Assembly (NCBI GenBank): GCA_963576725.1
Contig: OY755241.1
Location: forward strand, 29,514,853 to 29,578,852
DNA: 64,000 nt
Direction: 5' to 3'
Source of the DNA: Azorinus chamasolen
Lineage: Eukaryota > Mollusca > Bivalvia > Cardiida > Solecurtidae
Within the stretch, counting starts at the first letter, position 1. Every line of letters starts with the position of its first letter. The notes under the pieces are model-generated. The model was not told the DNA's origin. It did not search any database and saw only the letters and a program-made list of their open reading frames with translations. A program made the position numbers and the translations under genes. Shown one piece after another: positions 42,501-50,135 of the stretch.

Positions 42501-45096
42501 GAGCCATCTGATCTGAGTCTACTTTGTTTACAAATGAGTGAAAACTCATTTATATGAAGGAAAGAATGAAACGAACATTTAAGCTTACATCGCAGCTTCA
42601 ATGTTCAAAAAACATTTAAGCTTAGATCACAGCCCTGCTATACGAAAAACCAATGTTAAAGCTTACATCACAGCCCTGCTATACGACAAACCAATGTTAA
42701 AGCTTAGATCACAGCCCTGCTATACGACAAACCAATGTTAAAGCTTAGATCACAGCCCTGCTATACGAAAAACCAATGTTAAAGCTTACATCACAGCCCT
42801 GCTATACGACAAACCAATGTTAAAGCTTAGATCACAGCCCTGCTATATGACAAACCAATGTTAAAGCTTACATCACAGCCCTGCTGGATCACAGACAGCC
42901 TTACATCACAGCCTCAATGTATAAAAAATATTTACGCTTACATCGGAGCCCTGTGATAAAAAAATCAAATGTTTCCAGGTTGTTGGCTGATGAATGCACG
43001 CACAGTTTGTGTGTCTGTGTTTGTGTTGCACGCACGGTTTACTTTACATTTGTGAGTGTGCATGTGTGTCTCCAGGTTGTTGGCCGGCGAATGCATTCAC
43101 AGATAACATTCTTGTGTTTGTATATGTGTCTCCAGGTTATTGGCTTGCGAATGCATTCACAGTTAACATTCTTGTGTTTGTATTTGTGTCTCCAGGTTGT
43201 TGGCTGGTGAATGCATTCACGGTTAGCATTCTTGTGTTTGTATGTTTGTTTCCAGGTTGTTGGCAGGCGAATGCACTCACGGTTTACACTCTGGAACAAG
43301 AACCATCATATGGTACAGATTCGGCAGAGTGACAAACCAGACACCAGCAACAAAATATTCCGTAGATTCTCTCTGGACCTGGTTCGTAAACTTAAGGTAT
43401 ACCTTATCTTTGTTAGTTAATCAGTTCCCTCATATATTATTTTTAGACGAAAACTTTTTGAATAAATCTAAAAAAAAAGAACACTTACTCATGATGGAAG
43501 ATAACGGTGAATAAACATGAGTTGTATCATAAACTAGTTTAAATCTTTTTGAATATTCCTCCATGGTTCATTTGTTCTACAGATCATTATGTCTTGATAT
43601 GGTTGTATTGTGCCAACTTTCTTATTTCTGACCAAAAACGTTTTGTATAACCACCCATTAACCTTTCTAGCCAATACAATTCTAAAAAGTAGTCGAGCAT
43701 AGCTGGTTTTAAGCCTTTACTTCATTAATAAGACCTTACTTAATTACACTGTCTAGACTATAGTTAGCTTCCTCCAATAAAATTCATGTGGAACTCCACC
43801 ATCTATGCATTCTCAATGAAGTTTATATTTTAGTTTTGGCACATAATATACAATGTATGTATTTGTCTTACATTTGGTAGAAGAGAAATGTCAGACATGT
43901 TATATTTAACCCTTTCATCGATGCATACATAAACATTTCTAAAGTCCCGGTGCAAAAATTGAAGACCCAGATAAGGCAGATCATGGATCTCTAAGCAAAC
44001 ACAATAGACTGAGCCCAATGACACAGCTCCTGTTCTGCAATGTGACCCCTAAATTTAACCCTTTACCTCATGAATATTCATGTGATGTGAATGAAACGTC
44101 CTCACATGGTATTGGTTATTTCTGTTCAGTAATCAGGCCTGGAATATTGAGTACTGGCCAGAAATAGCCTGTACTGATGAAGTGCAATTTGGATCAGTAG
44201 TTCAGTACCATACTAATGTTAGCCAAACATTATCTGATAGTTGGTTGCTTAACCCTTTCCCTCATATAAACGTGTTTTCACGCATTTGCAAACAGAGTAG
44301 ACCCAGATCAGACAGCTCCTAGAGGAGCCGTATAATCAGGGTCTGCTCTGTTTGCTAATAGAATTTGATCTGGTTCTTTAGTTTCTTAAATGGCTTCAAT
44401 ATCCAACCTTCCTTATTCTATTATAACTATTTTGTCCATAAATATTCAGTAGGTATTGATATTTGGAATAAACATAGAACAGGGAAAGGGTTAAAGCATG
44501 TTTTGCTGTATTTTCAAATTACACAGATATTCATTAACAGCAGATAATTTCCTTTGTACTAGACCTATCTCTCAGGATTTAAGGTCAAAGTCACAAGTTA
44601 AAGTCAACCTTTAGAAATTTGTTCGAAATTTAACACTGTGATAGATTTTCAGTGAATTATACAGATATTCACCATTTGCAAGATATCAGGAGGCCAGACT
44701 CATGCTTATGGTTCCAATGTCAAGGTCACATTTAGAGGTCAAATAGTAATGTTGGAGTTGTTAATCATCTTCAGTGTTAGCTCCACATTTCAAATTTTTG
44801 AATTGCAGAGCCGGCCCAGCGAGACAGTAAATCGAGATCTCCAATCTTCCACGTATATAAGCTACTCTCTGGAGTCCTATAAAGCGGCCATGTTCAACCC
44901 TGTCACACCCACCCAGCCTCTGCTGGATAATATTCACGACATTACCTCCCTTGATATGAACAGTCCATCAGTGATGTCCCTTGATGAGGAGGAGAGTCAG
45001 GAGACTACAGTGTTGTACTACCAGCCACCAGAGAATGGTCAGACGTCAGTGTTGTTCAGTGATCAGGGCAAGTTGCTCAGGGAGACAGGGGTCTAG
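30393..45096 (+). CDS. MARCHF2/3-like: MARCH-type RING-CH membrane E3 ubiquitin ligase, multi-exon
   Basis: Preferred join: 30393-30529, 30740-30875, 35202-35440, 37336-37537, 41256-41465, 43256-43396, 44809-45096. All junctions are GT/AG and in phase; the total is 451 codons including TAG. Order: long low-complexity cytoplasmic N-part; C4HC3 RING-CH (CRICHEDGS, PCHCAGTMGMLHMSCLEKWL, KCEIC); two membrane helices in the 41256 exon; polar cytoplasmic tail. MARCH proteins transfer ubiquitin to membrane proteins and steer their endocytosis and sorting. The WLGSSNTTKCEIC part is closest to MARCHF2/3 as I know them, but the N-part and tail are longer. The first exon is upstream: possibly 24260-24442, otherwise unseen. 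Confidence 0.92.
30740..30875 (+). CDS. MARCHF2/3-like: MARCH gene, exon (N-terminal region)
   Basis: Acceptor CTGTTGCCCAG, donor ACACAG|GTGAGT. Reads PSLRPFSEYENLNHTYAEPW and on to KKKTQ; 136 bases, one completing the previous codon. Proline-rich and polar. A 38-bp repeat begins about 15 bases after the donor. Confidence 0.8.
30890..31345. repeat. 38-bp tandem repeat just after a splice donor
   Basis: About eleven units of GGATATTGGCGTGTTTATGT then GTAATGATTGTATTGTTT. The same array continues at 31790-31920 on the other side of two insertions (31350-31502 and 31521-31787). Confidence 0.9.
31350..31502. mobile_element. Short hAT-like MITE
   Basis: Ends CAGGCCTGGAAAATTCC and complement ATTTTTCCAGCCCTG, with an inner repeat AGGACGAGTA. 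Inserted in the 38-bp array. No clean 8-base target duplication is left, so the class is a guess from the CAGGGCTGG end. Confidence 0.55.
31521..31787 (-). mobile_element. L2/CR1-like LINE 3' end
   Basis: Starts with TTATTATTATACCACATTTA and TATAGCGCTCTTTTCAC, the complement of the 3' tail at 27330-27395. Only 3' untranslated sequence is present. It interrupts the 38-bp array. Confidence 0.75.
31971..32180 (-). mobile_element. piggyBac-type MITE, family B, truncated
   Basis: TTAACCCATTCCCTTGTAAGC left border and palindrome GAAACCATTGTGATAAATAG with a decayed right arm. The far end is lost at the start of the next repeat. Confidence 0.7.
32190..34020. repeat. About 145-bp tandem repeat with AGGTCA-type motifs
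   Basis: A dozen or so units: GCTTGTCCGGAGCATATCTC, CTATACCTTACCAGCTACGG, ATTCCAAATTTGGTGTGTGAG, GATGGCGGAGTGTCGCGTACC, and TGACCTTGACCTTTGACCTC. It opens with GCCCCCAAAGCTAGGCTTTGGCGGCATATAG, a hairpin seen in mollusc-style dispersed repeats. Open frames across it are repeat artefacts. Confidence 0.9.
34021..34379. other. Palindromic MITE fragments
   Basis: Palindrome AAACAGTGTAGACCC...GGGTCTACACTGTTTG at 34051-34089 without its usual centre, and a decayed one at 34210-34262 centred on AGCTCCTGTAGGAGCT. No gene. Confidence 0.6.
34380..34700. repeat. About 30-35-bp degenerate tandem repeat
   Basis: Units of the form GACCTAGGGTCTTTTTTAACGTTAAGAAT. Resembles, in reverse, the repeat at 4739-5200 only in its CCCAGGGTC element. 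Confidence 0.65.
34701..35201. repeat. Dispersed repeat with internal duplication
   Basis: The block ATTGCTGCTTTTGCTTTCGAAGGAT occurs at about 34819 and 35099. CTGCAATTTTCTCTTTTT at 35080 also matches the start of the array at 32180. No exon recognised before 35202. Confidence 0.55.
35202..35440 (+). CDS. MARCHF2/3-like: MARCH gene, exon (serine/proline-rich linker)
   Basis: Acceptor CACACTTTTCCAG (an alternative nine bases on, GTTCAG at 35210, keeps frame). Reads TVQPLRFQFPDLNNNDLCL, then a Ser/Pro/Gly-rich stretch; donor ACACAG|GTAACG, phase 2. A rival donor CCCAG|GTGCAA at 35416 is in the same phase. Confidence 0.75.
35489..35802 (+). mobile_element. MITE A1 remnant enclosing a MITE B
   Basis: TTAACCCTTTACTCCAT and ATGGAGTAAAGGGTTAA are the outer ends. 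Between them sits a B element (about 35526-35756) with palindrome AAACCATTTTGATAAATAGA and centre TTGCTCCATTGGAGCAA. Most of the A1 interior is gone. Confidence 0.8.
35803..36258. other. A-family MITE fragments
   Basis: Right half of an A1 element (ATCTGGGTCTGTTCTGTTTGC, to about 35900) and another palindrome with centre CCTGTAGGAG near 36035. Nothing coding. Confidence 0.55.
36259..36304 (+). CDS. Doubtful small exon of the MARCH gene
   Basis: Frame-compatible 46-base exon (SDKPDTSSESLTMHLK) with donor CTAAAG|GTGAGG but a poor acceptor (TATTCGGAG). If used, the RING exon must start at 37346 instead of 37336. Its AGCGACAAACCAGACACCAGC is nearly repeated in the real exon at 43256. It may be an alternative exon or a copied scrap. 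Confidence 0.3.
36305..36998. other. A-family MITE fragments
   Basis: E-type half palindrome CAAACAGTTTGGATCCAGATGAGA at 36365; A1 parts at about 36480-36720; an A1 copy at about 36712-36911 with palindrome CAAACAGAGCAGACCCAGAT and centre CTCCCACAGGAG. Confidence 0.6.
36999..37220 (+). mobile_element. piggyBac-type MITE, family A
   Basis: Starts TTAACCCTTTCCCTTATAT, ends ACAGGGAAAGGGTTAA, and carries a near-perfect palindrome (37036-37105) centred on CTCCTAGAGGAG. About 25 bases shorter than other A copies. It lies 115 bases before the RING exon. Confidence 0.9.
37336..37537 (+). CDS. MARCHF2/3-like: MARCH gene, RING-CH exon
   Basis: Acceptor GTATTTTCAG, donor AAATGG|GTGAGT. Holds the full C4HC3 set: cysteines at 37355 and 37364 (CRIC), two in PCHC, the histidine of MLH, the cysteine of MSC, and KCEIC. 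The histidine in the fourth-to-fifth region is diagnostic for RING-CH (MARCH) rather than classical RING. The conserved tryptophan of EKW is present. The exon ends in KKRHPIKW, the usual link to the first helix. Confidence 0.95.
37538..38913. other. Intron: MITE A start, duplicated block, no exon
   Basis: An A element begins at TTAACCCTTGCCATCAT (37559) and decays. Block 37720-37850 (TTTACATTCGCCCTGCAACG...) recurs at 39231-39350. GGGTCTACTATATTAGT occurs three times (38164-38280). The 124-residue minus frame at 38532-38906 has no known family. Confidence 0.5.
38914..39905. mobile_element. Two copies of palindromic element G with promoter-like flanks
   Basis: Copy 1 (about 38914-39230) and copy 2 (39358-39905) share ACTGATTAAAATCTTGTATT, CTACTACGTTAGAAACGAAC and a long hairpin: GACGTGCTCCCGGTGTTCAT, GTTATGCAACGCATAGCTTT, ACGAGCAAAG, loop GAAGCCCTTCGGGCTTC. 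Copy 2 has a complete right arm (39816-39892) and about 180 extra bases with GTGACGT, CACTTCCG, CACGTGAC and GATGGCGGC motifs. Copy 1 lacks these. No transposase seen. Confidence 0.75.
40337..40460. mobile_element. C' MITE, decayed palindrome
   Basis: AAGGTAGGTGGATGTTTAATG and complement TGCATTAAGCAACCACCTGC; the centre is altered (TTTCTCCCAAAGCAGTTTTC). Termini not visible. Confidence 0.55.
40658..40708. repeat. Short imperfect palindrome
   Basis: AGCGGGCATATACGG and CCGATATATGCCCGCT around a 20-base loop. No flanking signature. Confidence 0.6.
41080..41190. repeat. 111-bp palindrome just before an exon
   Basis: ACACGGGTGACTAGGACCGC, AGAGTGATATTGGCCC and complement, with an internal GGGCCAATATCAAGATGGCGGGCCAATATC that holds two CCAAT motifs. 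It ends 65 bases before the transmembrane exon of the MARCH gene. Confidence 0.8.
41256..41465 (+). CDS. MARCHF2/3-like: MARCH gene, two-transmembrane exon
   Basis: Acceptor TATTATATTTCAG, donor ATAATA|GTGAGT, exactly 70 codons in phase 0. After a charged lead (EPSLHEERRAMVKD) come two hydrophobic helices, LCVSLLVIVISILCLAF and ILILLATVTVVAYCVWI, separated by a short charged turn (GKLLGEDKKAPS). This is the MARCH membrane hairpin. Confidence 0.93.
41610..42040 (+). mobile_element. Dispersed element with GCTCCACTTT ends, copy 1
   Basis: Starts GCTCCACTTTTTCAAAAAGTGGAGC (a hairpin), contains GGTTAACCTTTTTGTTAAGG and two blocks ending in CACAAGGGTAGGTAACCCT, and ends CACTAAAGAAAGTGGAGC. Two more copies lie at 50136 and 50877. 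Non-coding; class unknown. Confidence 0.8.
42089..42318 (-). mobile_element. piggyBac-type MITE, family B
   Basis: TTAACCTATTCCCTTATAGGC to GGAGGAAAGGGTTAA, 230 bp. The palindrome at about 42195-42264 is near perfect with centre GCTCCTATAGGAGC. Shares its right TTAA with the next element. Confidence 0.9.
42315..42570 (-). mobile_element. piggyBac-type MITE, family A
   Basis: TTAACCCTTTCCCTCTTTTG, palindrome CAAACAGAGCAGACCCTGATC centred on CTCCTATATGAG, right end GAAGGAAAGAATGAA (decayed). Confidence 0.85.
42960..43290. repeat. 60-bp tandem repeat of a splice acceptor and exon start
   Basis: CTCCAGGTTGTTGGC followed by GGCGAATGCATTCACAG occurs at 43076, 43136, 43196 and 43256 with exact 60-base spacing, and once more, diverged, at 42979. 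Only the last copy leads into the open MARCH exon; the copy at 43196 meets TGA four codons in. Confidence 0.92.
43256..43396 (+). CDS. MARCHF2/3-like: MARCH gene, cytoplasmic tail exon
   Basis: Acceptor TTTGTTTCCAG, donor CTTAAG|GTATAC, 47 codons in phase 0. Reads VVGRRMHSRFTLWNKN, then a basic, polar segment ending DLVRKLK. It directly follows the second membrane helix, matching the basic cytoplasmic tail of the family. Confidence 0.88.
43397..44248. other. Intron; MITE pieces, no exon
   Basis: A family-B left half near 43425-43495 (TTCCCTCATATATTATTTTTAGA) and decayed A-type sequence from TTAACCCTTTCATCGATGC (43907) to about 44095. Confidence 0.5.
44249..44494 (+). mobile_element. piggyBac-type MITE, family A
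   Basis: A 246-bp element with intact TTAACCCTTTCCCTCATAT and AACAGGGAAAGGGTTAA ends. Palindrome centre CTCCTAGAGGAG; right arm mutated at TATAATC. Confidence 0.92.
44809..45096 (+). CDS. MARCHF2/3-like: MARCH gene, terminal exon with stop
   Basis: Acceptor TTTTGAATTGCAG, 95 codons and TAG, phase 0. Starts SRPSETVNRDLQSSTYIS, contains an acidic stretch LDEEESQ and ends QGKLLRETGV. Serine/threonine-rich and tyrosine-bearing (YISYSL, YYQPP), as in sorting tails, though no motif is proven. Confidence 0.88.
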   Translation, partial: SRPSETVNRDLQSSTYISYSLESYKAAMFNPVTPTQPLLDNIHDITSLDMNSPSVMSLDEEESQETTVLYYQPPENGQTSVLFSDQGKLLRETGV

Positions 45097-45480
45097 AGTT
45101 ATTGATCAATGATCAGACAAGTTCATCATAGAGACAGGAATAAGTTGTTCAGTGATCAGGGCAAGTTGCTGAGGGAGACGGGGGTCTAGAGTTATTGATC
45201 AATGATCAGGACAAGTTGTTCAGGGAGACAGGAGTGTAGAGTTATTCATCGATGAAGATGAGTTGCTCAGGGAGACAGAGGTTGAGTTATTGAAGAGGGC
45301 AAGTTGCTCAGGAAGACATGAATTAAGTTGTTCTGTGATCAGGGCAAGTTGGGCAAGTTGCTCATGGGGACAGGGGTCTAGATTTATTCAGTGATCATAT
45401 TGATCAGGGAGACAGAGGTGTAGAGTTATTGATCATTGATCAGGGCATGTTGCTAAAGAGGGGGTTTAGATTTTTCCTGC
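45040..45480. repeat. Degenerate repeat grown from the end of the MARCH coding sequence
   Basis: GATCAGGGCAAGTTGCTCAG, GGAGACAGGGGTCTAG, AGTTATTGATCAAT recurs about six times with decay. The first unit is coding and holds the stop codon; the rest would be 3' UTR. Confidence 0.85.
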
Positions 45481-46176
45481 ACTTATATAACAGGTGAATA
45501 CATTGATATGTCAAATAGAATAAAATCGGATCTAAGAGCAAATAGAGCATACCCAGATCAGATAGCTGCTGTAGGAGTCCTCTGATCTGAGTCTGCTCTC
45601 AGAGGTCCAGATAAGATGTGTAAATTAAAACAGTTTCAAAGAATAGCTTCTCTATTTCTCCACTGAACCCAGTGTTGTGACCAGTATTTAGAATCGTCTC
45701 TTCAAGACAATTCTAAAGAGTAGTCACTACATAGGGTTTGGTGATAAAATGACGATTTTAGTGTTTTGAGTATGCACCTTTATCTGTATCTCTGTGCTCT
45801 ATTTGCTATCTATTAGAGAAAGGGTTTACGATTGAACTTTGAAAATAGTTTGGATTCAGATTAGGCACTGATTGATTTCACCCTAATTTACACTCTAATC
45901 CCTCTAATTATCTACAGTTGACCTTCAGTTATTCAAATCACCAGAGAGTCAGAGACTTAATGCTGTATTTAAAATAATGCCTTGATTCTGATGATCGAAC
46001 CACAGCTGGTCATCATGTCGGAAAAGATATGAATATCCGACATTTAGCATGTAATAGTACAGATATAAATGTATGCAGTATCAGGAGGCGATATCCATAG
46101 ACACAACTTTAAATATTGAAACTAGTCACTAATTGATAGGGTTTTTTTCTGTACGTTGATGTAAACATTGACTTTG
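45481..46176. other. Mostly unique sequence, one A-type palindrome
   Basis: AGCAAATAGAGCATACCCAGATC...CTGATCTGAGTCTGCTCT at 45538-45602, with the inner region CTGCTGTAGGAG. No gene seen; AATAAA-like signals are present but not assigned. Confidence 0.5.
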
Positions 46177-46392
46177 TTAACCCATTACCTCATAGGCTAT
46201 TTTTAGATACAGCCTCTTTGTTTGAATGAATCTACCAAAAAGGAGCAGTAACTAGAGAAAAGGAAAATTTTAGAATTTTGTAGCTTGAAACCATTGAGAT
46301 AAATACAGGAGTAAATGCTCTATTTATCACAGTGGTTTCACAGTCATTTTTACAGAGTCGTCAAAAGTAGTCAATATGAGGGAATGGGTTAA
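46177..46392 (-). mobile_element. piggyBac-type MITE, family B
   Basis: TTAACCCATTACCTCATAGGC to GAGGGAATGGGTTAA, both TTAA intact. Part of the palindrome's left arm is deleted (ATACAGGAGTAAATGC). Confidence 0.9.
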
Positions 46393-46637
46393 TTTACCCT
46401 TTACTCCATAAATAAACCTTCTATGCCTTTGCAAATAGAATAGACTCAGATCAGACAGCTCCTGTATGAGCCATCTCATCAGGGCCTGCTTTGTTTGTTT
46501 ATGAACTAATATAGATATGATTATAGTTTCTTCTATGGCCAGGAATTCCTGTCTTCATGTGCCATTATAAGAATTAAATCTAATTAATAGTCATAATGTC
46601 AATATTTTTCTTGGATATTCATGGAGTAAAGGATTAA
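46393..46637 (+). mobile_element. piggyBac-type MITE, family A1
   Basis: TTTACCCTTTACTCCAT to ATGGAGTAAAGGATTAA, starting immediately after the previous element. Palindrome centre CTCCTGTATGAG. Confidence 0.8.
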
Positions 46638-46811
46638 TTTATGTGTCTTGTTCAACTGTACCATACATGTATATTACTAGTGTATATCTGCGAACATTAA
46701 CAAGAAATCATGAATGCAATATGTTGACGTAATTCATTTTGCTTGTGCTTTAATTAGTATTGCTTCAGAAAAAATCTGTTGATATTTGTTTGGATTCACT
46801 GTAATCACATA

Positions 46812-47061
46812 TTAACCCTTTACTCCATGAATATTCATGTAAGAAATAATGACAACATGAATATTAATTAATTTTATTTTTATAATGACACATGAAAACA
46901 GGGATTTTTGGCCATGGCAGAAACTACAGGATCAGATCTTTATCATTACAGAAGCAAACAGAGCAGATCTTGATTAAGACGGCTCCTATAGGAGCCATCT
47001 GATCTGGGTCTACTCTGTTTGCAAAGGAGTGGAAAGGCTTATTTATAGAGTAAAGGGTTAG
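46812..47061 (-). mobile_element. piggyBac-type MITE, family A1
   Basis: TTAACCCTTTACTCCATGAA to TAGAGTAAAGGGTTAG. Palindrome at 46961-47024 centred on CTCCTATAGGAG. Confidence 0.85.
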
Positions 47062-47741
47062 GGTATTATATTCACACTTAGTTGTATTTACTCATCCCAT
47101 TTCCTCCAGTTTGTAAAACTAAATAAATCTAAATAAAACTTTTGATAGACTGATAGAGTAGCAACTTGTGTATACTCTGATCACACTTTTTTGATCTTGG
47201 TCTAGTTTGATCTTGGTCTGCACTATTGGTCTAACCATTTCCCTGTTGAATATTCATGTAAAAAATAATGACACAAGTATTTATTAGCTTGTCTGTTTCG
47301 AAGAAAAGTCGAGCTATTGTGATCACTGGGTCGTAGGCGTGCAAATCTTTAATGTAGCTCATTACGAACAGTATAAGAGGTATCAACATGAAACTTCATA
47401 GGTCAGTAGATCGCAAGCGTTGGCGCGGCATATGGCTCTTGTTAGCTGAAGTTTTATAATAATGTATGTACGAGGGGCTATCCAGAAGTTCGTGGATAAA
47501 CGTAAAGAAATTAACACAAATCATTTGATTTGTCCGAAAATTTATGAGTTGTATTTTGATATCCCTTTGAACAGTATTCAAAATTTCATTAAAAAATACA
47601 AACTAATAAGTGAATTACATGCAATTGATTGATGTCATGTACAATGATGCACGGCACGTCAGAATTTCAAATGATGTTGCGACGTTAGTTTTTCCCAAAG
47701 TATGCTCCTTGTGACACTATGCACTTGCGATGTCACTCGAT

Positions 47742-49157
47742 CTACTGACGATACACTTGATCAAACCACTCCGTTGGATAAGAATAAAGGATTTTGGTTG
47801 ATTCCAATCTTAGTTCATCTAAGTCCTTAAAGTGTTTGCCTTTCAACTCGCATTTCAATTTAGGGAAAAATGCGAAATCATACGGCGCGAAATCTGGTGA
47901 ATAGGGTGGATGAGTAAGAATTTCCGCCTCTAGTTGCATCTGAATTGTCGTCAGCACTTCCTGTGATGCGTGTGCTGGTGCGTTGTCCTAGTGTAAAATG
48001 AACCCTCTGTCATATCCGTCAGGTTGCTTCCTAGCTAATGCTCTAGTGAGATCACGGCAAAGAAACTGAAATGTTAAAATATTAAGCTCTATATTAGAAA
48101 GTTATAGAACCGTGATTTTATCATTAAAAATTAACAAATTCTGTTTTAAAGAGACGTTTTCAATAATCATTATTTCTCAAGTTGATTTATATTTAAATCT
48201 ATTTGTAATGAACTTAATTTTAATTTAAATACTTAAATTAAATTGTTTGATAAATAATCATATTACTGTACCTTTGAATAATATATGGAATCGACTGACT
48301 GTCCTTTTTGTACGGCATGGCTTAACCCTTTCCCTCATATTGACGACTTTTGACGACTCTGTGAAAGTCACTTTGTGCAACCATTGTGATAAATAGAGCA
48401 TTTGCTCCTATGGGAGCAAATGCTCTATTTATCTCAATGGTTTCAAACTACAAAATTCTAAAATTTTCCTTTTCTCTAGTTAATGCTCCTTTTCGGTAGA
48501 TTTATTTAAAGAGTTAGGATCTAAAAATAGCCTATGAGGTAATGGGTTAATATTACTCCATTGATGTCAAAAAATATGTTTTTCCATGGACCTGGACATT
48601 CGTACCTTCTTTGGAGGGGGTGAATCACTCGACTTCCACTGACTTGCCTGCTGTTTTGTTTTGGGGTCATAATAGAAGAGCCATGTCTCATCAGTTGTAG
48701 TTATCGGATTCAGAAAATTGTCTCCTTCCTTTTCAACCGACTTAAGAATGTTTTTGAACCCTTGACCCATTTCATATTCCTTTTAGTAACCATGGAACCC
48801 AACAGGCACTTACTCTACTCATGTGCAGTTCATCTTTCAGTATCCGATGTACTGTCCTGTAACCTATGTCCAATTCATAGCATAGTTCATGCAGTTACAC
48901 CCGTCCACATCCAGACGATCCTTAACCAACGTAACGTCACTTGTTCTGGATTTTGACACTGGGCGGCCACATCTGTCATAGTCCATTATCGTTTCCCGTC
49001 CTTCACTATACCGCTTATGCCACTTGTACACCAAAAACCGTGCAACAGATTGCTTCTTGGGTGATCTATTCAACATTTCTATGGTTTTAACTGGCATATA
49101 TCCGAGACCGATGCAGAATTGAATAATTGCCCATTGTTTTAACTTTTCTTCAGACAT
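47742..49157 (-). pseudogene. mariner transposase, broken
   Basis: Order on the minus strand: N-terminal helix-turn-helix (MSEEKLKQWAIIQFCIGLGY..., 49157 downward), then TTDETWLFYYDPKTKQ with the first catalytic aspartate, then HxDNAPAH (second aspartate; an in-frame TAG sits just before it), then PPYSPDFAPYDFAFFPKLK with the third aspartate, as in D,D34D mariners. A MITE at 48322-48550, an AT-rich block (48060-48300), the stop and frame changes make it non-functional. Confidence 0.93.
48322..48550 (+). mobile_element. piggyBac-type MITE B nested in the mariner
   Basis: TTAACCCTTTCCCTCATATTG to GAGGTAATGGGTTAA, 229 bp, both TTAA intact. The palindrome (about 48377-48450) is centred on GCTCCTATGGGAGC. 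Confidence 0.93.
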
Positions 49158-49691
49158 TTTTACGTCAAATTGCGTTTACCGCTTGTATTCAACTCTCTGT
49201 TACTAGAATAGATGCTCATAATAAAGAACCAAGATGACGTTTGCAACCGATTATGATGTAACGTTAAGTATGTATAGTTTGCCGTGGAATTTAAAGAAAA
49301 ATATGAAATTAGTTAAGATTATAGCCAATAACATTGGTTGAAATTTTGTGGTGCGACACTGTCCTTATATGCACATTGATATGGTGGCTGTAACTTCTAT
49401 ATGATTATGACTGTTCCAAATTATTTGATTTATTAAATGTTGGTGAGCAATATATAAATGTTTAATATGTTACGTTTTCGCTAACATGCGATTATAAATA
49501 AAAGAAATATTCAAATTGTCCACAAACTTCTGGATAGCCCCATGTACACAGGAAATTTTAGTATTCATAGAAACTGTAGTCAGATCTATCAGAAGTAAAC
49601 AGAACAGACCCTGATCGGACAGCTCCTACAGGAGCTATTTAATCGGGGTCTAGTCTGTTTGCAAAGGCTTTTATATGAGGGAAAGGGATAA

Positions 49692-50135
49692 ACCTGTCTG
49701 TCAATATACCGAATACTTGTTGAATACTTGAGGTGTCGGAATACTGAAGTTGTCTGAATACTGACAATGTCCGAATACTTTCAATAGTGTAGTTGTAAAT
49801 TGCATTCCACTTTTAGTCCACTACATTGTCTTTCAAATGTATATGTGTTTGTTTTTTTGAAAATATCTTTTTGTACATGTAGATAAGTTATTTAGTTATA
49901 TAACTGTGCTAAATGTCGTATATTATGGTAGAATAATAGTGCTAAAATGTCATTATTTTGGTAGAATGCTGTACATGTACATACAAGTTACTTATTTATA
50001 CAACAATGCTAAATGTCTTGTATTTTGGTAGAATTCTGTGTGTTTTGGTAGAATGCTGTTGCAAAGAGAAATTATTTTCCCGGAAAAAAATTAGAGGGCT
50101 GTAAATAAGGATTGCAAATTCAAATTATGTTTATA
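49692..50135. repeat. Imperfect tandem repeat, AT-rich
   Basis: GAATACTT/CTGA repeats at 49700-49790, then TTTTGGTAGAATGCTGT and GTGCTAAATGTC repeated three or four times at 49860-50060. No gene. Confidence 0.6.

Larger units (their letters stand above)
41520..42940. repeat. 41-bp intronic tandem repeat interrupted by three elements
   Basis: Units AAGCTTACATCACAGCCCTG, CTATACGACAAACCAATGTTA. One unit lies before 41610, one between the insertions at 42041-42088, and about eight from 42575. The interrupting elements are at 41610-42040, 42089-42318 and 42315-42570. Confidence 0.85.
47471..49544 (-). mobile_element. mariner element, inactive
   Basis: Flanked by TA. Inverted ends GGGGCTATCCAGAAGTTCGTGGA (left) and its complement with one change (right), each preceded by a few less similar bases. 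It contains a broken minus-strand transposase and a nested B MITE at 48322-48550. Confidence 0.92.
47231..49691 (-). mobile_element. MITE A/A1 split by a mariner element
   Basis: Left part CTAACCATTTCCCTGTTGAATATTCATG to about 47285, right part from 49545 to GAGGGAAAGGGATAA with the palindrome at 49596-49661 (centre CTCCTACAGGAG). The mariner and a further unassigned piece (47286-47470) lie between. Confidence 0.75.
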
